Below, piece after piece: positions 1-6,240 of a stretch of 6,401 bases of DNA. A model generated the notes under the pieces. The model saw only the letters and a program-made list of their open reading frames with translations. It was not told where the DNA came from and ran no database searches. The position numbers and the translations under genes are program-made. Within the stretch, counting starts at the first letter, position 1. Every line of letters begins with the position of its first letter. Source of the stretch: Omnitrophica WOR_2 bacterium RIFCSPLOWO2_01_FULL_41_12 (GTDB lineage Bacteria > Omnitrophota > Gorgyraeia > Gygaellales > Profunditerraquicolaceae); contig MHGW01000028.1 in NCBI GenBank assembly GCA_001805765.1, positions 1 through 6,401 on the forward strand, in the 5' to 3' direction.

Positions 1-1427
1 CCTAAAAGCATTCCGAGAGCACCGATTATTCCCGGCCTGTCCCAGTTCTGAATGACGATCATCTCTCCGTACGGAGATAATTCCACGTAATATGTATCAA
101 TCTTAATAATCCTGGGTTGTTTATTGGAAGAAAGCGTGCCGGCAATTCTTTTGATTTCTTTGTCGGTCTTTATTTCTAACTGAATCAGATTGACAAACTC
201 TTCTTCCCGGGAAGATTTTGCCTCTTTAATCCTGATGCCTCTTTCTTTTGCGAGGGAAGTAGCATTAATAAAATTTACCGTTTCTTTTAATATCGGAGAA
301 AGCATCCCTTTCGCCAAGGCCATGGTTAAAGGGCTTAAATCATGCTGCGTAATATCTCCGCTGTAAATTATATTTAATTCCTGGTATCTGCCTTCTACAA
401 GTTGAGCGGAAAATATGCCTATTTTCTCCGCCAAATTGATATAGGGGTCTAAAATTTTACAGACCTCGGGTTCCAGGCAAGGGTAATTTGCCGCATTGCG
501 TATGCCTTTGCCTAAAAGCGCATCGCGCACAATTTCTGCCACTTCAATAGCAACATTAACCTGCGCCTCTTCTGTGGATGCCCCTAAATGCGGGGTGGTG
601 ATTATATTATCCAATTTTAAGAGTTCACTGTCCGCTGATAATGGTTCTTTCTCAAAAACATCTATGGCTGCTCCGGCGACTTTTCCTTCTTTGATGGCTT
701 GAATAAGCGCTGCCTCGTCAATAATTCCTCCCCGGGCACAGTTAATAATGCGTACGTCTTGCTTCATCAGGCTAAATTCTTCTGTGGAAAGCATATGCGT
801 TGTTTCTTCGGTTAAAGGCGTATGCACGGTGATATAGTCGCTTTTTTGAAGCAATTCTTTTAATTCCACTGCCTCTACTCCCTGCGCCTCAGTTATCTCT
901 CGGGACAAAAATGGGTCATAAACCAACAGCTTCATCCCAAAAGATAAGGCCCGTTTAGCTACCTCCCGGCCGATCCTGCCAAAGCCGATAATACCGAACA
1001 TCTTGCCATAAACTTCCACTCCCATAAATTTAGTGCGTTTCCATTCGCCCTTCTTTGTAGAGCTGTATGCCTGAGGGATATTTCTGGACAATGCCAAAAC
1101 CATGCTGATGGTATGCTCGGCAGTAGAAACTGTATTTCCCGCAGGCGTATTCATCACAATAATGCCTTTCTGAGTGGCGGCTTCTAAATCTACATTATCC
1201 AAACCTACGCCTGCCCGGCCGATCACCTTTAATTTAAGCCCCGCATCAATAATATCCTTGGTTACCTTGGTTGCGCTGCGGACAATCAGGGCATCATAAT
1301 CTTTGATTATCTCTTTGAGCGCCTCAGGTTTTAATTCTGTCTTTACCTCAACCTGAAATTCCTTGACGTCTTTAAGAATCTTTAAGCCCTCTTCGGATAA
1401 GGGATCGCTGATTAATATTTTAATCAT
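1..1427 (-). CDS. serA: D-3-phosphoglycerate dehydrogenase, long form with ASB and ACT domains (3' end cut by window edge)
   Basis: First enzyme of the phosphorylated serine pathway: NAD-dependent oxidation of 3-phosphoglycerate to 3-phosphohydroxypyruvate in the cytosol. I translated it from ATG at 1427 for 475 full codons with no stop; the C-terminus lies beyond base 1. The substrate-binding domain begins MIKILISDPL and contains GRAGVGLDN (70-78). The Rossmann loop is GFGRIG (148-153). Catalytic residues are R232 in NCARGG, E261 in FEKEP and H280 in TPHLGAST. After about residue 316 comes an allosteric substrate-binding domain, and from about 455 the start of an ACT domain (IVIQNWDRPGIIGALG). 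This is therefore the long SerA type, usually about 525-530 residues, so some 50 residues are missing. The start codon overlaps the aminotransferase gene by 8 bases and has a strong Shine-Dalgarno, implying coupled translation of two consecutive serine-pathway steps. The ACT domain suggests feedback control by serine (family knowledge). Confidence 0.96.
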   Translation of the reverse strand, partial: MIKILISDPLSEEGLKILKDVKEFQVEVKTELKPEALKEIIKDYDALIVRSATKVTKDIIDAGLKLKVIGRAGVGLDNVDLEAATQKGIIVMNTPAGNTVSTAEHTISMVLALSRNIPQAYSSTKKGEWKRTKFMGVEVYGKMFGIIGFGRIGREVAKRALSFGMKLLVYDPFLSREITEAQGVEAVELKELLQKSDYITVHTPLTEETTHMLSTEEFSLMKQDVRIINCARGGIIDEAALIQAIKEGKVAGAAIDVFEKEPLSADSELLKLDNIITTPHLGASTEEAQVNVAIEVAEIVRDALLGKGIRNAANYPCLEPEVCKILDPYINLAEKIGIFSAQLVEGRYQELNIIYSGDITQHDLSPLTMALAKGMLSPILKETVNFINATSLAKERGIRIKEAKSSREEEFVNLIQLEIKTDKEIKRIAGTLSSNKQPRIIKIDTYYVELSPYGEMIVIQNWDRPGIIGALGMLL

Positions 1428-2556
1428 TAAATACCTCCTGTGCCGCCTTAACCCCTGCTCCTAAATTAAATTTATAGCCCATTTGCTGCAATACTTTTTC
1501 CAAGCACGAAATGCCGGCGATAATATCGGTTTTTTCAATATAACCCATATGGGCAATCCTGAATACCTTGCCTTTTAATTCTGCCTGTCCGCCGGCAATA
1601 GTAACATCATAGGTATCGCGCATTGTTTTTACCAGTTTTTCTCCGTCAATCCCAGCAGGAACCTTTACCGCAGTAACTGCATCTGAAGCGCAAGTTGGTG
1701 CGAATAACTCCAACCCCAGCGCCTTCATTGCCTGCCGGGTGGCTTCAGCCATTTTTTTATGCCTTAAAAAAATATTTTCCAGGCTATCTGCTTTCATCAT
1801 ATTAAGGGCTTCAGAAAGCGCAACGACCAAATTTATGGCAGGAGTAAACGGCGTATCAGTCTTCTCAAGCGCTTTTTTTGCGGCCTCCAAATCAAAATAG
1901 TATTTTGGGGATTTTGCACTCTCTATTAATTTCCAGGCCTTAGGGCTGACAGAAATAAAACCTAAGCCTGGTGGCAACATCAGGCCTTTTTGCGAACCAG
2001 AAACTACTATATCACAGGACCAGGCATCTGTTGACAAAGGTATTGCGCCTAATCCGCTGATAGCATCTACCACTAATACGGCTGCTGTTTCTTTTACCGC
2101 CTTGCCAATGGCCTCAATGTCATTAGTGACTCCGGTAGAGGTCTCGCATAAAGTTGTAAATACTGCTTTTATTTTAGGATTGGCTTTTAATTTTTTCTCT
2201 ATTTGGCTAGGATCAGCTGCCTCACCCCATTCTACGTCCATAACTTCCGCGGTTATTCCGTAGGCTTGGCAAATTTCTGTCCATCTTTCGCCGAATTTAC
2301 CGCCTTGTATAGCTAATGCGCTGTCACCGGGCGATAATAAGTTTACTACTGCTGCCTCCATTGCCCCTGTTCCTGAAGAGGCCAATATAAAAACATCATT
2401 CTTAGTTTGAAATACAAGTTTTAACCCTTCAGTTACTTCTTTTAAGACCGCCTGAAACTGCGGGGTGCGGTGATGGATTATCGGCCGAGCCATAGCCTCA
2501 CAGACTTGTGGAGGTAACGGAGTAGGGCCGGGAGTTAATAAATAATTTTTCTTCAT
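1420..2556 (-). CDS. Class V PLP-dependent aminotransferase, alanine/serine-glyoxylate type, probable serine-pathway transaminase
   Basis: A fold-type I PLP enzyme of the alanine-glyoxylate / serine-pyruvate aminotransferase group. Numbered from ATG 2556 (378 residues), it shows the N-terminal TPGPTPLPP motif, HHRTPQF (28-34), the phosphate-cup SSGTGAMEA (60-68), Asp164 in VVDAISGLG (pairs with the PLP ring nitrogen), the Schiff-base Lys190 in SGSQKGLMLPPG, and the carboxylate-binding Arg333 in FRIAHMG. Length is normal. An ATG six bases upstream (2562) would add two residues, but AAGG would then abut the start codon. From 2556 the same AAGG sits six bases away, so I prefer 2556. The gene overlaps serA by 8 bases, which suggests it supplies the transamination of phosphohydroxypyruvate usually done by SerC. 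The motifs alone do not separate this from alanine-glyoxylate or serine-pyruvate transamination, so the substrate is inferred from context. Confidence 0.9.
   Translation of the reverse strand: MKKNYLLTPGPTPLPPQVCEAMARPIIHHRTPQFQAVLKEVTEGLKLVFQTKNDVFILASSGTGAMEAAVVNLLSPGDSALAIQGGKFGERWTEICQAYGITAEVMDVEWGEAADPSQIEKKLKANPKIKAVFTTLCETSTGVTNDIEAIGKAVKETAAVLVVDAISGLGAIPLSTDAWSCDIVVSGSQKGLMLPPGLGFISVSPKAWKLIESAKSPKYYFDLEAAKKALEKTDTPFTPAINLVVALSEALNMMKADSLENIFLRHKKMAEATRQAMKALGLELFAPTCASDAVTAVKVPAGIDGEKLVKTMRDTYDVTIAGGQAELKGKVFRIAHMGYIEKTDIIAGISCLEKVLQQMGYKFNLGAGVKAAQEVFND
1433..1439 (-). promoter_or_regulatory. Shine-Dalgarno of serA
   Basis: On the minus strand this reads AGGAGGT, five bases before the serA ATG at 1427. 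It lies inside the last codons of the upstream aminotransferase gene. It fixes the serA start and allows independent or re-initiated translation across the 8-base overlap. Confidence 0.85.
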
Positions 2557-2562
2557 AATCAT

Positions 2563-2566
2563 CCTT
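2563..2566 (-). promoter_or_regulatory. AAGG Shine-Dalgarno that decides the aminotransferase start
   Basis: The minus strand between the clpP stop and the aminotransferase reads TTAAGG and then ATGATTATG. AAGG directly touches the first ATG (2562) but is six bases from the second (2556), a normal spacing. This favours the second ATG. A weaker purine run inside the end of clpP could still serve the first. Confidence 0.5.
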
Positions 2567-2568
2567 AA

Positions 2569-3171
2569 TTATTTCTTCTTACCGATAATAACCTCGTCAA
2601 TTATGCCATATTCTTTTGCTTCCTGAGCGGACATAAAATAATCGCGGTCAGTATCCTTCTGGATTTTATCTAATGATTGCCCGGTGTGGTCGGCTAATAT
2701 CTCGTTGATTTTATCGCGCATTTTCAGGATTTCTTTAGCATGGCGCGAGATATCCTCGGCTGCTCCCTGAATCCCGCCCCAGGGCTGATGAATCATAATC
2801 CGCGAATTAGGTAGGCAGAAACGTTTCCCCTTGGCTCCGGCAGATAATAAAATCGCGCCCATACTGGTTGCCTGTCCTACGCAATAAGTGGACACCGCGC
2901 ATTTCACAAATTGCATAGTATCGTATATTGCCAATCCTGAAGTTACTGAGCCGCCGGGTGAATTAATATAAACATTTATATCTTTATTCACATCTTCCAT
3001 CTGCAAAAATAACATCTGGGCAACCACTAAATTTGCCACAATATCGTCAATGGGTGTTCCGATAAAGATAATCCTGTCTTTTAAGAGCCGGGAGTAGATA
3101 TCGTATGCCCGTTCATAGCCGCGTGGAGTCTGCTCAATCACCATTGGTATCAATGTCTGATTCTTTATCAT
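2569..3171 (-). CDS. clpP: ATP-dependent Clp protease proteolytic subunit
   Basis: Serine peptidase that forms the barrel-shaped tetradecamer of the Clp protease and degrades substrates unfolded by ClpX or ClpA/C in the cytosol. The 200-residue length is typical. The full catalytic triad is present: Ser103 in GQATSMGA, His128 in MIHQPWGG and Asp177 in DTDRDYFMS. Each sits eight residues earlier than the E. coli equivalent (111, 136, 185), so the core has no gaps between them. The oxyanion/substrate loop INSPGGSVTSG (69-79) is also intact. The N-terminus IPMVIEQTPRGYERAYDIYSRLL (9-31) matches the mature protein, with only a short leader. It follows the trigger factor gene by 16 bases, the common tig-clpP arrangement. 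The usual next gene, clpX, is not there; an aminotransferase follows instead, so the unfoldase must be encoded elsewhere. Confidence 0.98.
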   Translation of the reverse strand: MIKNQTLIPMVIEQTPRGYERAYDIYSRLLKDRIIFIGTPIDDIVANLVVAQMLFLQMEDVNKDINVYINSPGGSVTSGLAIYDTMQFVKCAVSTYCVGQATSMGAILLSAGAKGKRFCLPNSRIMIHQPWGGIQGAAEDISRHAKEILKMRDKINEILADHTGQSLDKIQKDTDRDYFMSAQEAKEYGIIDEVIIGKKK

Positions 3172-3176
3172 ACTTT

Positions 3177-3182
3177 ACCTCC
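3177..3182 (-). promoter_or_regulatory. Shine-Dalgarno of clpP
   Basis: The minus strand reads GGAGGT, five bases (AAAGT) before the clpP ATG at 3171, in the 16-base gap after the trigger factor stop. It is one of the strongest ribosome binding sites in the window and supports the annotated start. Confidence 0.85.
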
Positions 3183-3187
3183 AGTTT

Positions 3188-4066
3188 TTAAGATGTTTCC
3201 TGCCACTCTGCTTCTTTTAATAAAAATTCTATAACCTGGCGAGGCAGATGGTCATCTAACGGTATATTTTCTTTTTTGGCGATCGCAGTCAAAACTAAAT
3301 AAACCTTCACCTGTTTTTTTGCCTCTGGTTCTAACTGGCCGGATAATGTTTTTTCTTGTTCTTCAATCTGCTCTCGCGTCAAGCCCCTTAAGGCCAGGTC
3401 AAGTTTTCCCTGACGCACTAATTCCTGCAATTGCCGGTTGATTAAAGTTTCGGATAATTTAAAATCCAAGTCTTTAGTGATATTTTCTATAATTTCGCTT
3501 TCTATTTTTTGGCGCTGGAGATTCTCTTTCTGGCTATAAATCTGGCGCTGGATAGCGCCCTCTAATTCGTTAAGGTTAGGATAACCTAAACTTTTGGCAA
3601 AATTATCGTCTAAAGTTTCAACCTTATGCGATTCTTTAAGAGCGTCAACCTGGCGTTTTATTTCATCCTGCGAAACCGTGATTTTTTTATAACTAACCTT
3701 AATCCCTCTGTAATTTTTAACTGCAATTTCAGGGCTGACTTCTACCTTGGCCTTAAAGAAAAGAGTATTGCGGTCTAACTTCACATCGGTTATGTTGGGT
3801 AATTCTATGGCCTCTATGCCTTCTTTGGCAATGGCCTGATGATAAATATCAGGTATTAATTCTTTCAGCGCCTGTTCCTGCGCAAAATTAGAATAGTGTT
3901 TTTCCAAGATATCGCGCGGGACATGGCCAGCGCGAAAACCCGGGACTTTTGCCTCTTTGGAAAGTTTGGCAAAAATATCTTCAAATTTATTTTTTACCAT
4001 ATCGCCGCTTACTTCAACGCTGATCTCTCGTTTTGTGCTGTCTATTTTTTTGACTTCTGTCTTCAT
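3188..4066 (-). CDS. tig: Trigger factor lacking the PPIase (FKBP) domain
   Basis: Ribosome-associated chaperone that shields nascent chains at the exit tunnel. Residues 1 to about 115 form the ribosome-binding domain, with the signature PGFRAGHVP (42-50) that docks on ribosomal protein L23. Residues about 116-148 (VKNYRGIKVSYKKITVSQDE and on) are the first C-terminal arm segment. In ordinary trigger factors of about 430 residues, an FKBP-type prolyl isomerase domain of roughly 90-100 residues follows here. In this protein the arm runs straight into TLDDNFAKSLG (151-161), the segment that normally comes just after that domain. The helical chaperone domain then continues to residue 292. The reading frame is unbroken and the junction falls at a natural domain border, so this looks like a real domain loss and not a frameshift. 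It lies 12 bases after lptB and 16 before clpP; the tig-clpP pairing supports the identity. Confidence 0.93.
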   Translation of the reverse strand: MKTEVKKIDSTKREISVEVSGDMVKNKFEDIFAKLSKEAKVPGFRAGHVPRDILEKHYSNFAQEQALKELIPDIYHQAIAKEGIEAIELPNITDVKLDRNTLFFKAKVEVSPEIAVKNYRGIKVSYKKITVSQDEIKRQVDALKESHKVETLDDNFAKSLGYPNLNELEGAIQRQIYSQKENLQRQKIESEIIENITKDLDFKLSETLINRQLQELVRQGKLDLALRGLTREQIEEQEKTLSGQLEPEAKKQVKVYLVLTAIAKKENIPLDDHLPRQVIEFLLKEAEWQETS

Positions 4067-4070
4067 TTTT

Positions 4071-4076
4071 CCCTCT
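4071..4076 (-). promoter_or_regulatory. Shine-Dalgarno of the trigger factor gene
   Basis: The minus strand reads AGAGGG, four bases before the ATG at 4066, within the 12-base gap after the lptB stop. Spacing is slightly short but the purine run (AGAAGAGGG) is clear. Confidence 0.65.
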
Positions 4077-4078
4077 TC

Positions 4079-4801
4079 TCACATTCTGAATTTCTCGCCC
4101 AGATATATCTCTCGTGCCTTGGGATTATTGATTAATTCATTGGCTGTGCCTGAAATAAGAATCCGGCCGTCTGCAATCAAATAAGCCCTGTCGGTGATGG
4201 AAAGCGTTTCGCGCACATTATGGTCGGTGAGTAAAATCCCTAAGCCTTTCTCCCTTAATTCCTTGATAATCTCCTGCGCTTCATTAACGACAATGGGGTC
4301 TATGCCTGAAAACGGCTCATCCAAAAGTATAAATGACGGATTAGTCACTAATGCCCGGGTGATTTCTAAGCGCCTTCTCTCGCCGCCGGACAAGGTAAAG
4401 GTCTTATTTTTTCTTAAAGACGCGATATTTAATTCCTCCAGTAAATTATCCAGCCTTTTCCTTCTTTCGCTTCTGCCTATCGGTAATGTTTCCAAAATCG
4501 CCATAATATTTTCTTCCACCGTAAGTTTTCTGAAAATAGAAGGCTCCTGCGAAAGATATCCTATGCCGTAGCGAGCGCGCTCGTGGATAGGAAGCCTGGT
4601 AATATCATTATTATCAAAGATAATTTGCCCCTTGTTAGGCGCAATTATCCCCACGATCATATAAAAGGTAGTGGTCTTTCCTGCGCCATTGGGCCCCAGC
4701 AGGCCTACGATTTCACCGCGCTTAACACTGATGTCCACCCCCTTAACTACCTGCCGGCCGTCGTAGGATTTAGCTAATCCTTTAATTTCCAAAAGATGCA
4801 T
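4079..4801 (-). CDS. lptB: LPS export system ATP-binding protein LptB
   Basis: Cytoplasmic ABC ATPase that, with LptF and LptG, extracts LPS from the inner membrane and pushes it onto the LptC-LptA bridge. The 240-residue length is normal. Walker A is GPNGAGKTT (36-44), the Q-loop is at Gln85 in YLSQEPSIFRKLTVEENI, the ABC signature is LSGGERRR (137-144), Walker B is FILLDEPFSGID (157-168) with catalytic Glu162, and the switch is His194 in LTDHNVRETL. The SQEPSIFRKLTVEENI and DHNVRETL stretches are typical of LptB compared with the related branched-chain amino acid ATPases (LivF/LivG). It overlaps the 3' end of the LptC/LptA-like gene by 20 bases, and its ribosome binding site lies inside that gene. 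LptF and LptG are not in the window. Confidence 0.97.
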   Translation of the reverse strand: MHLLEIKGLAKSYDGRQVVKGVDISVKRGEIVGLLGPNGAGKTTTFYMIVGIIAPNKGQIIFDNNDITRLPIHERARYGIGYLSQEPSIFRKLTVEENIMAILETLPIGRSERRKRLDNLLEELNIASLRKNKTFTLSGGERRRLEITRALVTNPSFILLDEPFSGIDPIVVNEAQEIIKELREKGLGILLTDHNVRETLSITDRAYLIADGRILISGTANELINNPKAREIYLGEKFRM

Positions 4802-5708
4802 CCATATCCTCCGTAGAATAAATTACTAATTTCGGCCTTCCGGTAAGCACAATTTTTTTATCAAAACTCGTATAGGTTACCTCTTCGCTGTAGGAAATAT
4901 TCTCACCCTTGATTATTTTCACATTGCCGCGGCCAACTATCTTTTCTATTTTTGCGCCCATCAACATAGGCGAATTTTCCGGATTTTCCTGCGGCTTGGC
5001 CTCCGGGCCATCTTTAGCGGCTAAAAAATAGACATCCATTGTATCGCTATACATTAAATTATCCTGGGTATCCACTTTCACGTTATTTTTAAATACCGCG
5101 ACATTTTTGGCATAATCTATCTCTAAAGGCCCGTCGCAGGTAATAATAATCTTGCCTTTTTCATCCTTTGTTTTGCCCTCTTTGGTTTGCGGAAGGATAT
5201 CGACCTGAACATCTTTGCGCAAGGTAACCTTATTTAAATTTGGCTCTCCTTGTGCGCCGCGGGCAACGGTGGTCATATTTTCCTTGGTTATATTGACTAC
5301 TTCTTCTGTAGTCACTAGCTTATTTTTTCTGTCCCAATCTAAAGACTCGGTGGTTAGTTTAGAACCGCTAGAGGTGGTGATAACTACATTCTGTTCCAGA
5401 TGCACCTTCCCCTCTGTCTTATCAAAATCGCCTTTGTCAGCGGTAATTTTGATATCCTCTTCTTTGCCGTACATATTACCCACTACATCTTGAAGTTTGA
5501 TTAACTGGCCGAATATATCTGCAGACTTGCCGGAAAGGTCCCAGCTTTTCTTGCCCTTCTCGCCGAAACCTACCAGAGAAAACTCGTTAATCTGCTGGTC
5601 AGCCTCGCTTGCTGCCTGCTCAGCAGCAAATAAAAAATGACAAATTCCAAATGACAAATGACAAATGAATACCAAAACACAAATGACAAATGACAAAACT
5701 TTAAACAT
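4782..5708 (-). CDS. LptC-like protein fused to an LptA/OstA-like domain (LPS transport bridge)
   Basis: Predicted envelope protein of 308 residues with an N-terminal hydrophobic signal or anchor (about 4-28: VLSFVICVLVF then ICHLSFGICHFLFA). Residues about 38-172 resemble LptC: FSLVGFGEKGKKSWDLSG, then IKITADKGDFD, VHLEQNVVI, LTTESLDWD and the closing VTLRKDVQVD. A charged linker (173-186) leads to an LptA/OstA-like part: IIITCDGPLEIDYAKN, VAVFKNNVKVD, then KIVGRGNVKIIKG and KKIVLTGRPKLVIYS (286-298). LptC and LptA are usually separate genes before lptB; here one protein fills both slots. The LptA part ends soon after LTGRP, earlier than usual. Three signal-region Cys (10, 16, 23) lack a lipobox. 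ATG 5708 is the only usable start: upstream this frame has no ATG, GTG or TTG before a stop. It overlaps kdsC by 8 bases and has no clear Shine-Dalgarno, so coupling to kdsC is likely. The Lpt role is strong; the exact family label is less certain. Confidence 0.85.
   Translation of the reverse strand: MFKVLSFVICVLVFICHLSFGICHFLFAAEQAASEADQQINEFSLVGFGEKGKKSWDLSGKSADIFGQLIKLQDVVGNMYGKEEDIKITADKGDFDKTEGKVHLEQNVVITTSSGSKLTTESLDWDRKNKLVTTEEVVNITKENMTTVARGAQGEPNLNKVTLRKDVQVDILPQTKEGKTKDEKGKIIITCDGPLEIDYAKNVAVFKNNVKVDTQDNLMYSDTMDVYFLAAKDGPEAKPQENPENSPMLMGAKIEKIVGRGNVKIIKGENISYSEEVTYTSFDKKIVLTGRPKLVIYSTEDMDASFGN
4808..4812 (-). promoter_or_regulatory. Shine-Dalgarno of lptB inside the preceding gene
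   Basis: The minus strand reads GGAGG, six bases before the lptB ATG at 4801, and is part of codons for the C-terminal YSTEDMD of the upstream protein. It supports the lptB start and ties lptB translation to the gene before it. Confidence 0.8.
5635..5701. repeat. Heptanucleotide tandem repeat tract (AAATGAC / GTCATTT) coding for a signal peptide
   Basis: On the plus strand, exact AAATGAC units lie at 5635-5641, 5649-5655, 5656-5662, 5681-5687 and 5688-5694. Decayed units are at 5642-5648 (AAATTCC), 5663-5669 (AAATGAA) and 5695-5701 (AAAACTT). An 11-base spacer (5670-5680) puts the two blocks out of phase. Because seven is not a multiple of three, three units give a 21-base cycle that on the minus strand encodes the hydrophobic heptapeptide VICHLSF. 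It supplies residues about 4-25 of the LptC/LptA-like protein. Confidence 0.85.
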
Positions 5709-6237
5709 CGTAAAGGCTAACTGCTTCTTCCCATTTACCCTGACTTTTCAGGATTAACTCGACCACCTCGCGTACTGCTCCGCGCCCGCCTGCCCTTAAA
5801 GTAATGTAAGCGGCCTGCTGTTTGATTTCCGGGCAGGCATTAAATACTGCTACCGGAAAACCTACTTTTTTCATCAGGCATAAATCTACCAGATCATCGC
5901 CTACAAAACAAATTTCATTTATGTGCACCTTATATTTTTTTAGAATTTTATCCAGGACTGCTGTCTTAGGCGAAATATTCTCAAAAACCGCCTCTACCTG
6001 CATATCTTTAGCGCGCGGCTTTATTGCCCGGGAACCCTTAGCAGTAATTAAAATAGTCAAAATTCCTGCCTTTTTTAATAAATAAACCCCCATGCCATCG
6101 TGGACATCAAAAAACTTCATATCTCGGCCATGCGAATCATAGATAATCCTGCCGTCAGTTAAAACCCCGTCCACATCCCATAACAACAATTTAATTCTTT
6201 TAGCTTTTTCCAGCAATTCTTGTTTTAGATCAATCAT
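5701..6237 (-). CDS. kdsC: 3-deoxy-D-manno-octulosonate 8-phosphate phosphatase
   Basis: Cytosolic HAD-superfamily phosphatase that removes phosphate from KDO-8-phosphate to give KDO for the LPS inner core. At 178 residues it is a capless C0-type HAD of normal KdsC length, a family that works as a tetramer. Motif I is WDVDGVLTDG with nucleophile Asp21 and acid/base Asp23. Motif II is Thr65 in ITAKGS; E. coli KdsC has ITGR here, so Gly and Arg are replaced by Ala and Lys. Motif III is Lys91 in ISPKTAVLD, and motif IV is VGDDLVDL with Asp114 and Asp115. The C-terminal AGGRGAVREV and QGKWEEA segments are the KdsC tail that closes over the active site, which separates it from other small HAD phosphatases. 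It follows kdsD by three bases with only a weak AGGA (6250-6253) upstream, so translation is probably coupled to kdsD. Confidence 0.96.
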   Translation of the reverse strand: MIDLKQELLEKAKRIKLLLWDVDGVLTDGRIIYDSHGRDMKFFDVHDGMGVYLLKKAGILTILITAKGSRAIKPRAKDMQVEAVFENISPKTAVLDKILKKYKVHINEICFVGDDLVDLCLMKKVGFPVAVFNACPEIKQQAAYITLRAGGRGAVREVVELILKSQGKWEEAVSLYDV

Positions 6238-6240
6238 ATC

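Noticed and set aside
64..77. Perfect 14-base palindrome TCTCCGTACGGAGA
   Set aside because: It is inside serA and encodes ordinary residues (LSPYGE region). There is no adjoining T-run or second copy, so a terminator or operator role is unsupported.
496..702. 68-codon open frame on the plus strand
   Set aside because: It lies wholly inside serA on the opposite strand, has no recognisable motif, and is a shadow of conserved serA coding sequence.
2557..2562. ATG at 2562 as the aminotransferase start
   Set aside because: The nearest Shine-Dalgarno (AAGG) would touch this start codon; the ATG at 2556 has normal spacing. The difference is only two residues.
3610..3640. Frameshift or assembly error as the reason for the short trigger factor
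   Set aside because: The frame is continuous through the junction, both flanks align in order with the family, and the missing part matches exactly one domain.
3896..4571. Several overlapping plus-strand open frames opposite tig and lptB
   Set aside because: They are antisense to strongly conserved motifs (GFRxGxxP, ABC signature, Walker B), overlap one another and resemble no family.
5637..5681. Possible lipoprotein signal, from the three Cys in the signal region
   Set aside because: None of Cys10, Cys16 or Cys23 has the small residue at -1 required by a lipobox (Ile precedes each). The Cys come from the repeat unit itself.
5635..5701. CRISPR or attachment-site reading of the repeat tract
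   Set aside because: The units are seven bases, directly abutting, with no unique spacers, and lie inside a coding frame next to no cas or integrase gene.
5215..6085. Plus-strand open frames opposite the LptC/LptA-like gene and kdsC
   Set aside because: Low-complexity Ser/Thr/Phe-rich peptides antisense to clear genes; no ribosome site or domain supports them.
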